Shown here: positions 22,822 through 33,509 of the stretch, in pieces | Numbering within the stretch: position 1 is the stretch's first letter | Layout of the letters: each line of letters opens with the position of its first letter | Translations under genes and position numbers: made by a program | From: Pelodera strongyloides | Lineage: Eukaryota > Nematoda > Chromadorea > Rhabditida > Rhabditidae | DNA length: 64,000 nt | Assembly: GCA_036852015.1 (NCBI GenBank) | Contig: JAANDG010000055.1 | Span: 1-64,000, forward strand | Reading direction: 5' to 3' | Notes under the pieces: model-generated | Told to the model about the DNA's origin: nothing | The model's database searches: none | Seen by the model: the letters and a program-made list of their open reading frames with translations, nothing else

Positions 22822-22999
22822 TTTAAAACGGTGTAGTACGTGGCCTGCGAAACGTATCATAACATTGAATGTATTATAGATTATATAGACAAACTACCTT
22901 GCCTGGGCAGTTCTCGCACTGAATGGAACAAATTTGAATATAATTTTGTGACTATACCAACGAATATGTTTCACAGAAACCCTGTGTCATACCGCTTAA
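22822..22999. mobile_element. Diverged TTTAAA-terminal MITE (family B)
   Basis: TTTAAAACGGTGTAGTACGTGG on the left, CCTGTGTCATACCGCTTAA on the right; degenerate inverted ends matching the copies at 41771 and 52160. Confidence 0.55.
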
Positions 23000-23418
23000 C
23001 TGTAAGTCAACTTTCGCAGTACTCGTTTCGATCGAGAAACTGTTCTTTTATCGACTTCAATTTATAGTAATTGCATATATAAATTAGATTCCTGTAGTCT
23101 CACAATCAGTACCAATTACGGCTTACAAAATAATAGGGCTCTATGTATTCCTACCTCTTTCTACACATTACCCAATAGATGAAGAAACGAAGTGTGCTAT
23201 AAAACAATGTTACATTCTGTATTTCTATTGTGTCCTTTGTAAGTATCCTATTGTTTAATAGGCTGATAAAGCACTACGTAAGCTTTTCCATTCAATTTAG
23301 AATACAATGTAATACAAAAACTAAACGTACAACTTTGGTTGAGGACTATAACGAAAAGTATTGACCGCGAGGAGCTGATTCCTTAGGGGATCCTGCACTA
23401 CACTAATACCAAAATCGT

Positions 23419-23597
23419 TTTAAAGCGCAATAACAGTCGGTTTTTGAAACATACGTTGGATAATAGTATTACTATGTATTTATGCTCAGTTGGTTCGAAT
23501 TGTGGCCGACTTTTTATTCCTGTTCTGTTCGTTAAATTAGCACATAAATTTAGATACTCAAAGTACGTTTCAGAAATGGGCGGTTATACCGCTTTAA
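23419..23597. mobile_element. TTTAAAGCG-terminal MITE (family B)
   Basis: Left TTTAAAGCGCAATAACAGTC then GGTTTTTGAAAC; right end TACGTTTCAG...CGGTTATACCGCTTTAA. Inverted ends of ~35 bp. Confidence 0.75.
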
Positions 23598-24764
23598 GTA
23601 TTTATTGATTTTTTTTTTCACTTGATTCAATCAGTTCCTAATATGCCTTTTACGCTGAAAATTGAATTAGACAATTTTTTTTATCTGAAGCATTGGACGA
23701 TATAGGAAAAAATTATTTAGCAAGGAGCAAGCACCGTACAATCTTCCTTCGCTATCGTTCTTCACTTGCTTAGAAGCTTTATTTTCTTTCCGAAACGTAT
23801 TACACTAATCTTTGCATGCAAATTTCCTTAGGAAGATAGAGCTAGGCTCAGAAGAATGCACCTCCTTGTGATATACGTTGCAAGTCTTCTTCCTATTTAA
23901 CCACTAGTTTGAACTTTTTTAGTTATGCGCACTGGCGTGATTTCACTCATTTACAAACTGATAATCAAGAATAAACACAAATATATATCTTTTTCTATTC
24001 CGTCGAGCCGATTGTACAGACACTTTACTCGCTCAATTACCCCCTTAAGTTTACCCATTTAATTGGTATACTTGTTGATAATGCAAGTATTAGCTCTTTT
24101 TTAAATAACAGATACTTCAGCTTTGGCATTGTACCACATGATTTCGGATCTTTCATAACATATTTCTAGACCTCAATTCGTAGTCAATGTGACAAAAAAC
24201 CAAAGGTACACGGCTACAATTACCCTGCATATGTAATAGATACAATAAGACCGCCCATACTTCGCATACTCTCTTGTACTTTGTTACTTTGTTACTTTGT
24301 ACTCAGAAACTTATTTCATAATACTTTAGCATTTCGTCACGTGTTCTTTTAGCTTGCAATTAGTCAGAGACACTGAGTAATTGTATGTAAATGCATACTA
24401 TGGGAAAAACAATGAAGCAGATACTAATTCCTCCGGGCCCTAGCTAAGAAGCACTATCATGTTTTAGTCTTTAGTAGGTGACCAATAAACATTATCATTA
24501 GGCATTAGGCTACTAGTTACAGAATGAAGCTAGTCACTCAACACAAACGCGCAGTAATAGCTACTTGAATTAATGTATGATGAAATTATGAATATTCTTC
24601 TTGTATTATTAGTTTTTTTTCTAAACTGTTTATCAGATCATCAATGCGGTTTTCAACTTCGCCAATTTGCTATGATTTTTTCTTGCTACCTACCATTTCC
24701 ATAAAGGATGTTTTCATGTGCTGATCATTTTTTGCCTCAGCATAAGCCTAAGCCTAACATAAGC
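23598..24764. other. Unassigned AT-rich DNA upstream of G-alpha
   Basis: No exon recognised. Presumably includes the promoter of the G-alpha gene. Contains a short run of CATAAGCCTAA words at 24741-24768. Confidence 0.4.
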
Positions 24765-24797
24765 CTAATTGTAAGGCTTGGCAGACCTTACAATTAG
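24765..24797 (+). promoter_or_regulatory. Perfect 12-bp hairpin just upstream of the G-alpha start
   Basis: CTAATTGTAAGG (24765-24776) and CCTTACAATTAG (24786-24797) are exact inverted repeats with a 9-nt spacer. It ends 28 bp before ATG 24826. A CCTTTCAG acceptor-like word at 24811-24818 means the hairpin may be spliced out in a 5' UTR intron. Role unknown. Confidence 0.6.
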
Positions 24798-24825
24798 ACT
24801 TGAAAACACTCCTTTCAGGCTTACA

Positions 24826-27800
24826 ATGGGCGCCTCAGCTTCGGCCAGCAAGCGATCACCTATATCAATACTGTACAAAGGCGGACAAGAGAACAAGATT
24901 TTAGTTTTGGGTACGTTTATTAATTTTCATTATAACCTAAAAGAAGAGCCCTTTGTCATCATTGAACTAATGAGTGAAGTTGGTGTGCAAACTGCGCAAG
25001 AACCATGCAATGTCGTGGCGCGCGGATACACGCGGCATACGATCAGCTCATCATTTTGATGGCCACTGTCATGCCGTTTGCACACCAAATTGACTTTGCT
25101 TCGGTAGATTTCAAATTCAAAGTCTGGTGAGAAACTAGCCTATCTGAAGCAGGGTTTTAGTATTTGTCTTTCAAAGATTCAGTCTGTAAAACCTTACATT
25201 TTCAGGATGCATGGGTAGTGGGAAATCAACGTTATGTCGCTTGCTCATGTATGTTTTCCTTTATTTTTTATTCGAATAAATACATATCGTTGAAAATGTC
25301 CAAAGATTTCAATTCAAAATAAATCCATTAAAATAGCGTGCATTCGCCAAAATAGCCTGGTAATTATGGCAGTAATGGGTTTTTGACGTGTTTCACTCCA
25401 GTTTTAAAGCACCTGTTTGAAAAGCATACGTAGATACTTTTTTCAATTAGCAGGTAATTAGCAACGTGAGGGGCCACCTGTGACACGGGTTAGAATATTT
25501 CGATGGAACATGCACATGAAAAACTGTGGATTGACTCAAAGTATATGTACTTTTCTTTTACGGCAACCGTAATACGTTTAAAGGGAGCACATTGTTAGAT
25601 TAAACACCTTACCAATATCCTAATGGTCAGTACATACATCGAACTAGGGATCTAATTATTCCATTTAAAACCCTTTTTAAATCCTACAAGGTTACCTAAC
25701 ACATACCATTGTGGTGTTGTTCGAGGCCGCGAGCATATGGTGTAACGTGTAGAAATAGAGTATTACAAGGGATCGGTTCACCTTAAATTGTGTCTGTTTT
25801 TTTTTTTGTTTCTTTATCCTATACAAACAAGGCAGGACAATTGCCCTTTTTGCACTTCGGACCGATCAATCCATCACTTTCTCACCCAATATCTTCGTGA
25901 ATATTGAAATTGAACACTACTTTTTGTATTCCAAATTTTTATTATCCCTGATAGAAAATAAAGAAACAAAAAAAAAACAGACACAATTTAAGGTGAACCG
26001 ATCCCTTTAATAATAATCATTTAGAAAGATGGCGCGCGGCCCTCAACCTGTTCTCTCGTACTATCAACACACAATACAAAATAATGTTTTGGAAAATTGG
26101 AAGGCCATTCTTGTGATGGCGCTAAATATGAAGATAGCGTTCCCTGGAGGCGAGGTAGGTTTTTTTTGTTGGGATAATTCTGTACTTTCAATTAATGGTT
26201 AGTACATTATCATCAGCTTTTTATGTGTATTTTTATATCACAATCTGTACGTTATCTTTTATTGTCTTCGTGCGTAATAAATTTGTTAGAGTCAGTGTAA
26301 CATACAAACATTTGCAATTGTGTGCCGAGGCTTGCACTGCAAGGTTTACGTGTGCGGCGCAGGGGACTGCTGGATACTAAGGAAGGCTTAAAGAGATAGG
26401 TTCACCTCGAATTGCACCTTTTTTTTATAATTTATGTTGATAGTATGACCTATGACGGTCAAAATGCGAAAATTGCAGTAAATTTCCTTTGCTCCCCGTA
26501 GTAGGAGAGCTTGCTCAAAAAAGCTAAACTACCTCGAATCTATAAAACAATTGGAGTACCACAGCCATGGTATGTGGGAAATAGCGCATCCGGGCTGGAG
26601 ACGCTAGAAAATACAGGGCCTTTTATCATCCTCTATCTATCACAACAATATCTGCACCTCCAGCCCGGCGCTGCGCTATTTCCCACTTACCACGGCTGCA
26701 GTACTCCAATTGTTTTATAGATTCGAGGTAGTTTAGCTTTTTTTGAGCAAGCTCTCCTACTACGGGGAGCAAAGGAAATTTACTGCAATTTTCGCATTTT
26801 GACCGTCATAGGTCATACTATCAACATAAATTATAAAAAAGGTGCAATTCGATATGAACCTATCCCTTTAATAATCTAATTTTAGATATTGAAATCGTCG
26901 CTATCCGTTTGTTTTTATAACTTCCAATATTTCTTGCAGGAAATCCTGAGCGTTCTCAATGATTTTCGACACCGAGAAGCTCTAAATGATAAGGTATGTG
27001 CTAATTTTTTTAGTAGAACTTACTTATAGTTGTACATCGCAAACAATAAAGACATGTCACCCGTGTTCGACGTCTATAGTAAGAAAAGTTTTCTGTGCGA
27101 CAAAAAGACCTTTTCTATATGGTGATTTCAGATTCTAAATGCACTACACCGAATATCTTCAATGGGAATCTATCAATCAATACTAGCGAAAGAGAAACGG
27201 CCTGAGCTTCCATATAATCATGCATAGTGGGTTCATTTATTGATCTGTATTTTTTTACACAACTCAGGCAGAATCCATGACTTCATTAGCATACCCTTGA
27301 CCAGTATTGTGTAACTATTCATGGTAAATTACTCATGTATTGATTTTTCTTGAGGTTTGATGAGAGAAAAGGAAAATTATAAGAGAAAAGGCGGATCAAA
27401 AGCTGTTTTTATTTCAGTTTCGTTGAAAATTCGGAGAGGATTTTGCAAAAGACGTATTCTCCAACGGAAACCGATCTTCTTTATATGTACTCGATGACGA
27501 TGGGGGTTGACACATCTACAGTGAGAATGAACACGAGAAAGTTTGTGTGAGTTTTTCTCTTTAATTCAAGTTATTGAGTCATGCTATCATTTTCTGTAAA
27601 GCCTTGTTTGTATGACAGTGTTACCGGTTACTGTCACAATGATCGCTGAGTTGGTAGTGTCAACGGGCATCAGGATGTTCACCACAAACTTGGGTAATTA
27701 AACCAGAAAAAGTAAGTATTAGCATTTCTTCAGATTACACGAACTCCCAGGGCACCATATATTCCGACGGAAATGGACTGATTTCTTCAAGAACACCGAT

Positions 27801-29066
27801 GTTGTTGTATTTACGGTGGACCTCTCAGAATTATGTCACCAAGCATTCTATGATGTACGTTTTTTGAAAATAAACTTTTTTGTCCGATTGAACTAAAAAT
27901 AATAACCCTATATTACCCGACATATGACGCACTTGTCTTGAGTGAACAGTTACGAACGTTAGATTATGGGATGATTTAGATTGTATATATATCTTTTCCT
28001 TCTGAACCAAAAGCCAAAAGCTTCGCTGTAATTGTTGTGCGTGGACCAGGGCATAATGCATAATAGTTTATAACCAAGAAAAATCTAATATTAAATCATT
28101 TTCAGGGTCATCTGAAGAACAAAACGGTGACAATATTCAAGGAATTACTCAATAATGAGGTGTTACGACGGGCCAGCTTCATCATTCTATTCAATAAAAA
28201 GGACCTCTTCGACCAAATGTCGCAAGGCTACGATTTTGAACAACTGGCACCAAGAGTAAGTTATTTTTGTACTCACTTATTTTCTTTGCTTTTATTTGTG
28301 ATAAATATTTGCATATATGGAATGTGTGTGGTATATCGTCGGCGGCGCTCAAAGTACTTCGATTAAAATACAAAGAACATGCAAATCTAGAGCAACAAAA
28401 GAAGCAATAAAGCGAGGATTTTAGCATATGCTAATTTTTTGAATCACTTTTGAATCCACGTTTCACTTATGTATGAAATAAAAATGTACTAGAAGGTCAC
28501 CTCAGGCGGCGCAGCCGTCTGGTATGTAATAAATAATGAAAGTTTTACCTAATTTGGGAAATTTGCATAGGATACATAGGATCTGCGTATCATATGTGAT
28601 ATGTATGCAAATTTCCCACCGTAGGTACAATAGTGCCTTGAGAGCATGCTCCGTTTAAAGTGTGGTTCGATACAGTGCACAAAGCTTATATCTAGTTCCG
28701 ACATGGGAAACTAAAAACGATATGGCCCCAGTCAAGTCCCTCGAAAAATCCGGCCTTGATTGGGGCCATACCGGGGTTTTCCCTTTCCTGTGGAAGAGGT
28801 CCGCATAAGCAAACCTTATATTATTTTTTCAGATGCGAAGCGGACAAGAGGCTCTGTCTTTCTATCGTAATCATTTTCTGCATCTATCGCCCGTCAAAAA
28901 AGTGTACAATCATGTGGTCTCATTGACAAGAAGTCAGTTATTTTATGGAACTTTCATGATTCACAAGCCAATATTTGAAACTTTCATTTTTAATTTTACC
29001 TTCACAAAGTACAATGTACCACTTTTATTCACAATAAGCACAAATGTTCATAAAGTAGAAGACTGA
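24826..29066 (+). CDS. Divergent heterotrimeric G-protein alpha subunit, about 346 residues
   Basis: Nine exons (24826-24910, 25206-25248, 26025-26154, 26940-26993, 27132-27226, 27418-27546, 27734-27854, 28106-28255, 28833-29066) sum to 347 codons in frame. MGASASASK gives a myristoylation site. P-loop GCMGSGKSTL and guanine motif LFNKKDLF are present. YFVENSERI...YSPTETDLL aligns with the G-alpha YFLDDLDRI...Y.PTEQDVL segment. In switch I the catalytic Arg is replaced by Tyr (YMYSMTMGV, Thr kept); in switch II DVGGQ reads ELPGH, so the catalytic Gln is His. The helical domain looks shortened. The C-terminal G5 Thr-Cys-Ala-Thr becomes VSLT, and the last exon reads through to TGA 29066, or is spliced 28932 to 29154. 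It likely binds guanine nucleotide at the membrane but hydrolyses it poorly (inference). Confidence 0.9.
25766..26010. mobile_element. Foldback MITE with GGGATCGGTTCACC ends (family E, copy 1)
   Basis: Arms of ~60 bp: AAGGGATCGGTTCACCTTAA... with an internal poly-T, mirrored on the right by AAGGTGAACCGATCCCTTTAA. It lies in G-alpha intron 2 and ends 14 bp before exon 3. Confidence 0.93.
26388..26871. mobile_element. Long foldback, ~480 bp, related ends (family E, copy 2)
   Basis: TTAAAGAGATAGGTTCACCT on the left and GAACCTATCCCTTTAA on the right enclose arms of >200 bp that pair almost perfectly (for example AAGCTAAACTACCTCGAATC with GATTCGAGGTAGTTTAGCTT). The loop is short (~50 bp). Sits in G-alpha intron 3. 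No coding capacity. Confidence 0.95.
28556..28617. repeat. Small foldback with octamer arms
   Basis: GGGAAATTTGCATA and TATGCAAATTTCCC are exact inverted repeats 34 bp apart, inside G-alpha intron 8. The arms resemble the inner arms of the family A MITE (which has ATTTGCAT) and it may be a decayed relative. Confidence 0.6.
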
Positions 29067-29172
29067 AATAACAAAGAAATCCCCATTGGGAATTTTTGTA
29101 CCATGTAATTTTATAGTTTTTCTTAAAAATTGTTCGTGAATGAATTTCTCCAGGGATAGTTGATGATAAAAA

Positions 29173-29484
29173 TTATGAAAACATAAAAATTACGAAACCG
29201 CACAATAATACTATTAATGGGATACCTACATGATTACGTGGCGGCACAGGAACCTTGTATGAAGGATCACAATCGGTCTCGCACTGAACTAGCGCGCGCG
29301 AAACCGGCTCGCTAAAGATTGGCACAACGCAGTGTACCGTCAAGAGAAACCCTTTTCCGAAACGAGAACCAATATCTATGTCCGGCTTAGCATTGACATC
29401 TAGTTGTGCAATTTCAGACCCAAATCTCAGCCACACAATTGTCGAATCATTGTCCACAATATTGAAGAATAACAAGGAAAACAT
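29173..29484 (-). CDS. Possible 103-residue ORF with C-terminal membrane segment
   Basis: An ATG-started minus-strand frame of 103 codons overlaps the 3' end of the G-alpha locus. It has four cysteines, a mixed polar composition, and ends in a hydrophobic run (PLIVLLCGFVIFMFS). I recognise no family. It could be a terminal exon of a minus-strand gene or chance. No upstream exon was found. The DNA from 29485 to 30132 shows no other candidate. Confidence 0.25.
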   Translation of the reverse strand: MFSLLFFNIVDNDSTIVWLRFGSEIAQLDVNAKPDIDIGSRFGKGFLLTVHCVVPIFSEPVSRALVQCETDCDPSYKVPVPPRNHVGIPLIVLLCGFVIFMFS

Positions 29485-30132
29485 GCAACCGGAATGAACT
29501 TGTAATTAATTTGTATAACTCTAGCTCTAGATAACTATTTATTTTATTAGCTCTGTTTTAGTTTACTCCGCGTAATATTACGTTAATATTACTGTTAATT
29601 GTTTGGTAGTCAAATATACAAGAAATATACAAATATACTAGAGAAAACTTGGATTTTGAGTTCAATTAACCAGCCACATCACAGTGTAGTCTGTATGTGT
29701 AGTACATTGTCACGTGCTCCATCATAATTCATATAATTAGCTTTAACTACGCTTCGAATTACTAATTGAGTTAATTAGCGTGAATAATTATAAGTGTTTC
29801 AGAGATATGAGCTTTTTTACATAATTAACGTTTTATTTCAATTATGCTGAGCTCCGCGAGCACTATTTTGTCGTGTTGTATCTGTATATAGTGACTAAAA
29901 GACCCTCAAGAAATTGATTTGCATTGAGTATATGTAAGGTGCTGAAAACTGAAAACAAAATTCTTAGATTTCGGGAACCATCCCTAGAAAACGCTTTATG
30001 ATTTGACAATGTTTATTGTAATAAAATGTTGAATATATTTGTCCAAAAATGAGAAAATCGTGGTGAAATTGAGCACAAGAAGGACCACGGAAAACAGGAC
30101 AATCCGAATTTCAGCAAATAATTCGGCTAATC

Positions 30133-30345
30133 AGTGTGTGTATATGTGTGTGCGTGTGTGTGTATATGTGTGCGCGTGTGCGTGTGTGTGTGTGTGTGCG
30201 TGTGTGTGCGTGTGTGTGCGTGTGTGTGCGTGTGTGTGCGTGTGTGCTTGTGTGTGTGTGCGTGTGTGTGTGTGTGAGTGTATGTGTGTGTGAGTGTATG
30301 TGTGTGTGAGTGTATGTGTGTGTGTGAGTGTTGGGTGTGTGAGTG
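30133..30345. repeat. (TG)n microsatellite with variant units
   Basis: TGTGTGCG-type and TGTGAGTGTATG-type units for ~210 bp. Both strands give long frames of Cys-Val or His-Thr repeats; these are compositional and not genes. Confidence 0.95.
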
Positions 30346-31120
30346 TATTTGAGCATAAAAACGCTGCATAAAAACAGTATGTTCAAAGGAGTGCTCAAAG
30401 TCAAAGCTTCTGGCACGTTCTGCAGAACTCCTGACTGTGAGCAGAGTTGACGACGACGGATTCCAGATGACAAATTGCTCTGAAAATGTGTATGAGTATG
30501 TGTATGTGTATGTATGTCCGTGTGTACGCTTCTCTATGTTTACAACTACTCTTTCCCTCTCTTATTTACATAGTCAACACTGAGGTGGGCTCGCCTAACC
30601 TGCTTCACGTGGGGTAAATTTTCCTACACACAACCGAAAGCCGCCCGGCTATTCTTCAATTTTCAAGTACACATTTTTGTTTGCGTCCGACGTTTTGCTG
30701 CGCGCAAACTCCCACGAATAGAGAGTTATTCTTAGCTTAGGTGTAGAACTTTGCTACGCATGTCTTATGTTATTAGATTATTGATCTACTATTCTTTATT
30801 GAAGCGCCGTCTGATAAACATTGCATATTGTGTTTTAATAGTAAGGATAAGTTCCATGTGTTTGGCACAGATTCGCACAGAAAATTATTCGAGACGGTAT
30901 TCGATCAAACGTGGTCGGCAAGGTCACCAAGTGGTCATCATATGGTTTGGCCCATGAAAAAGACCATGAACCGTCGTCAAATGGGTTTCTCCGTTCCCTA
31001 TGGTGTACATATATTCCTGCCCCGTGGCTATTTGACTGCGCGAAAGACTCATGCATAGGGATTCCATACAAGTGTGTTTGTGTATAAACAAACATGCGTA
31101 TGTCCCGAATGTTTGAATAG
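30346..31120. other. Unassigned DNA with a diverged family D foldback
   Basis: At about 30888-30990 are words related to the family D elements (GGTCACCAAGTGGTCAT, ATGAACCGTCGTCAAATGGG). The remainder holds nothing recognisable. Confidence 0.4.
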
Positions 31121-31730
31121 CAATTGTGACCTCTTAAAAATAGTCAAATTGGGTGTGCATGAGTTGGTCAGCTCGAGAAAACTATTTTTTTTTATGTATA
31201 ATTTTAGTTATTTGCTGAAAATAATCTTATTTATAGTGAACAAACAAGCGACTGTACAGAATATTGAGAAAATAAAAATGTAATAGTCTACGTGTTTTCC
31301 GTAGATTTAAATTGAATCGCGATAGTTGTCCTTTTAGCAAGCGTTTAATCCGATGCTAACCCAATGCTAACAAATTACTATGTTACCGCTGGCTGCTGCC
31401 AGCCTCTACCAACGCTATGCACTCCCAAATAGGGGAATCACAGCTAATCCTCTGCTCCGTAAAGGTCGAGTGCTCTATTAGAATATATGCAATACATCGG
31501 TCAACGAGTCAATCATACTATACCTATACTAGACATGTACTATACAGACACTCAAAATAATCCTCTCATTGAAGTATTTACACTTGCAAGTTTACTTTGA
31601 AATTGGCTATTTTCAGGCGGAAGAATGGGTGTTTCCCTTTTTTTTTAAATTAAAACAGTGTTTCACTTTGAACGGTGTTTACTTCATTTCGTATACTCAT
31701 AGGAGTGTTGTGCTTATATTAATAAAAAAA

Positions 31731-31762
<32 letters not shown>

Positions 31763-33509
31763 CTTTTTTTCTGGTTTTCAAACCAGCTTTTTTTGTTTCT
31801 CATAAACACGGTTCTTTTTTTTGTTCAGACTATGGAACATTAATGAGGACGAGTTTGTTACACAAAAACTTACTGCGACGAATATCTTAATGCGGTTTTC
31901 ACCTGTAGTTTTTTCATTCAGCGTATCTTTTTTTCCTTGGTCTGTCCCTCTAAAGCTTGAAGTTTGCACCCCCCCCCCCCTCAAAGTCTTTATTTATCTT
32001 GCCAACCTATGCCAATCAATCTATAAATCTATATTTTGCCAATCTATAATCTGCACGGCGAATTGCAAATTGGTATATAGTTTCCACACAGAAAAGTGCA
32101 CCCCATCTTTTTTCTCGGGCGCCAACCCTTAAAAGCTAGCACCCCCTCAAAAGCTCTTGTTTTCTCTTCTATGTATAGTCTGTAAGGTGATCTGCCTATT
32201 AGTCACCTTCTCGCTCATTCCCCTTTTGCCCAAATACAAATAAATGAATCATCGTCGTTTGTATTATATTGGACACACAGGGAAGAGGAGACCGTATTGT
32301 GACCTATTATGCAATTGTGACCTCTTAAAAATAGTCAAATTGGGTGTGCATGAGTTGGTCAGCTCGAGAAAACTATTTTTTTTTATGTATAATTTTAGTT
32401 ATTTGATGAAAATAATCTTATTTATAGTGAACAAACAAGCGACTGTACAGAATATTGAGAAAATAAAAATGTAATAGTCTACGTGTTTTCCGTAGATTTA
32501 AATTGAATCGCGATAGTTGTCCTTTTAGCAAGCGTTTAATCCGATGCTAACCCAATGCTAACAAATTACTATGTTACCGCTGGCTGCTGCCAGCCTCTAC
32601 CAACGCTATGCACTCCCAAATAGGGGAATCACAGCTAATCCTCTGCTCCGTAAAGGTCGAGTGCTCTATTAGAATATATGCAATACATCGGTCAACGAGT
32701 CAATCATACTATACCTATACTAGACATGTACTATACAGACACTCAAAATAATCCTCTCATTGAAGTATTTACACTTGCAAGTTTACTTTGAAATTGGCTA
32801 TTTTCAGGCGGAAGAATGGTTGTTTCCCTTCTGTTTTTAAATTAAAAAACAGTGTTGCACTTTGGAACGGTGTTTACTTCATTTCGTATACTCATAGGAG
32901 TGTTGTGCTTATATTAATAAAAAATATATTTTGCCTTTTGGGCCGTTCATACATACTCTCTTTCTTTTTTGGGTTCAAACTTCAAACCAGCTTTTTTTGT
33001 TTCTCATAAACACGGTTCTTTTTTTTTTGTTCAGACTATGGAACATTAATGAGGACGAGTTTGTTACACAAAAACTTACTGCGACGAATATCTTAATGCG
33101 GTTTTCACCTGTAGTTTTTTCATTCAGCGTATCTTTTTTCCTTGGTCTGTCCCTCTAAAGCTTGAAGTTTGCACCCCCCCCCCCCCCCCCCCTCAAAAGT
33201 CTTTATTTATCTTGCCAACCTATGCCAATCAATCTATAAATCTATATTTTGCCAATCTATAATCTGCACGGCGAATTGCAAATTGGTATATAGTTTCCAC
33301 ACAGAAAAGTGCACCCCATCTTTTTTCTCGGGCGCCAACCCTTAAAAGCTAGCACCCCCTCAAAAGCTCTTGTTTTCTCTTCTATGTATAGTCTGTAAGG
33401 TGATCTGCCTATTAGTCACCTTCTCGCTCATTCCCCTTTTGCCCAAATACAAATAAATGAATCATCGTCATTTGTATTATATTGGACACACAGGGAAGAG
33501 GAGACCGTA
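31121..33509. repeat. Recent tandem duplication, unit ~1.19 kb
   Basis: Sequence from CAATTGTGACCTCTTAAAAA at 31121 repeats from 32312, and copies run to GGGAAGAGGAGACCGTA at 32280-32296 and 33493-33509. Copies look ~98% identical outside homopolymers. Main differences: a ~29-T run in copy 1 (near 31733-31761) replaced in copy 2 by unique DNA, and a longer C run in copy 2. Both copies carry the same short chance frames. It is not bounded by TG..CA and has no LTR-type features that I can see. Confidence 0.95.

Noticed and set aside
24778..24825. N-terminal extension of G-alpha upstream of ATG 24826
   Set aside because: The frame begins at a TTG, lies in the hairpin, and would bury the MGxxxS myristoylation site; an acceptor-like CAG lies just before the ATG.
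30039..30473. Long Cys-Val and His-Thr frames on both strands
   Set aside because: They are translations of a (TG)n microsatellite; open in several frames at once, with no splice or domain support. Same for 43622-44063.
31121..33509. The 1.19-kb repeats as two LTRs of a retrotransposon
   Set aside because: They are separated by only ~15 bp, lack TG...CA ends and a primer-binding site, and no gag/pol lies between or beside them.
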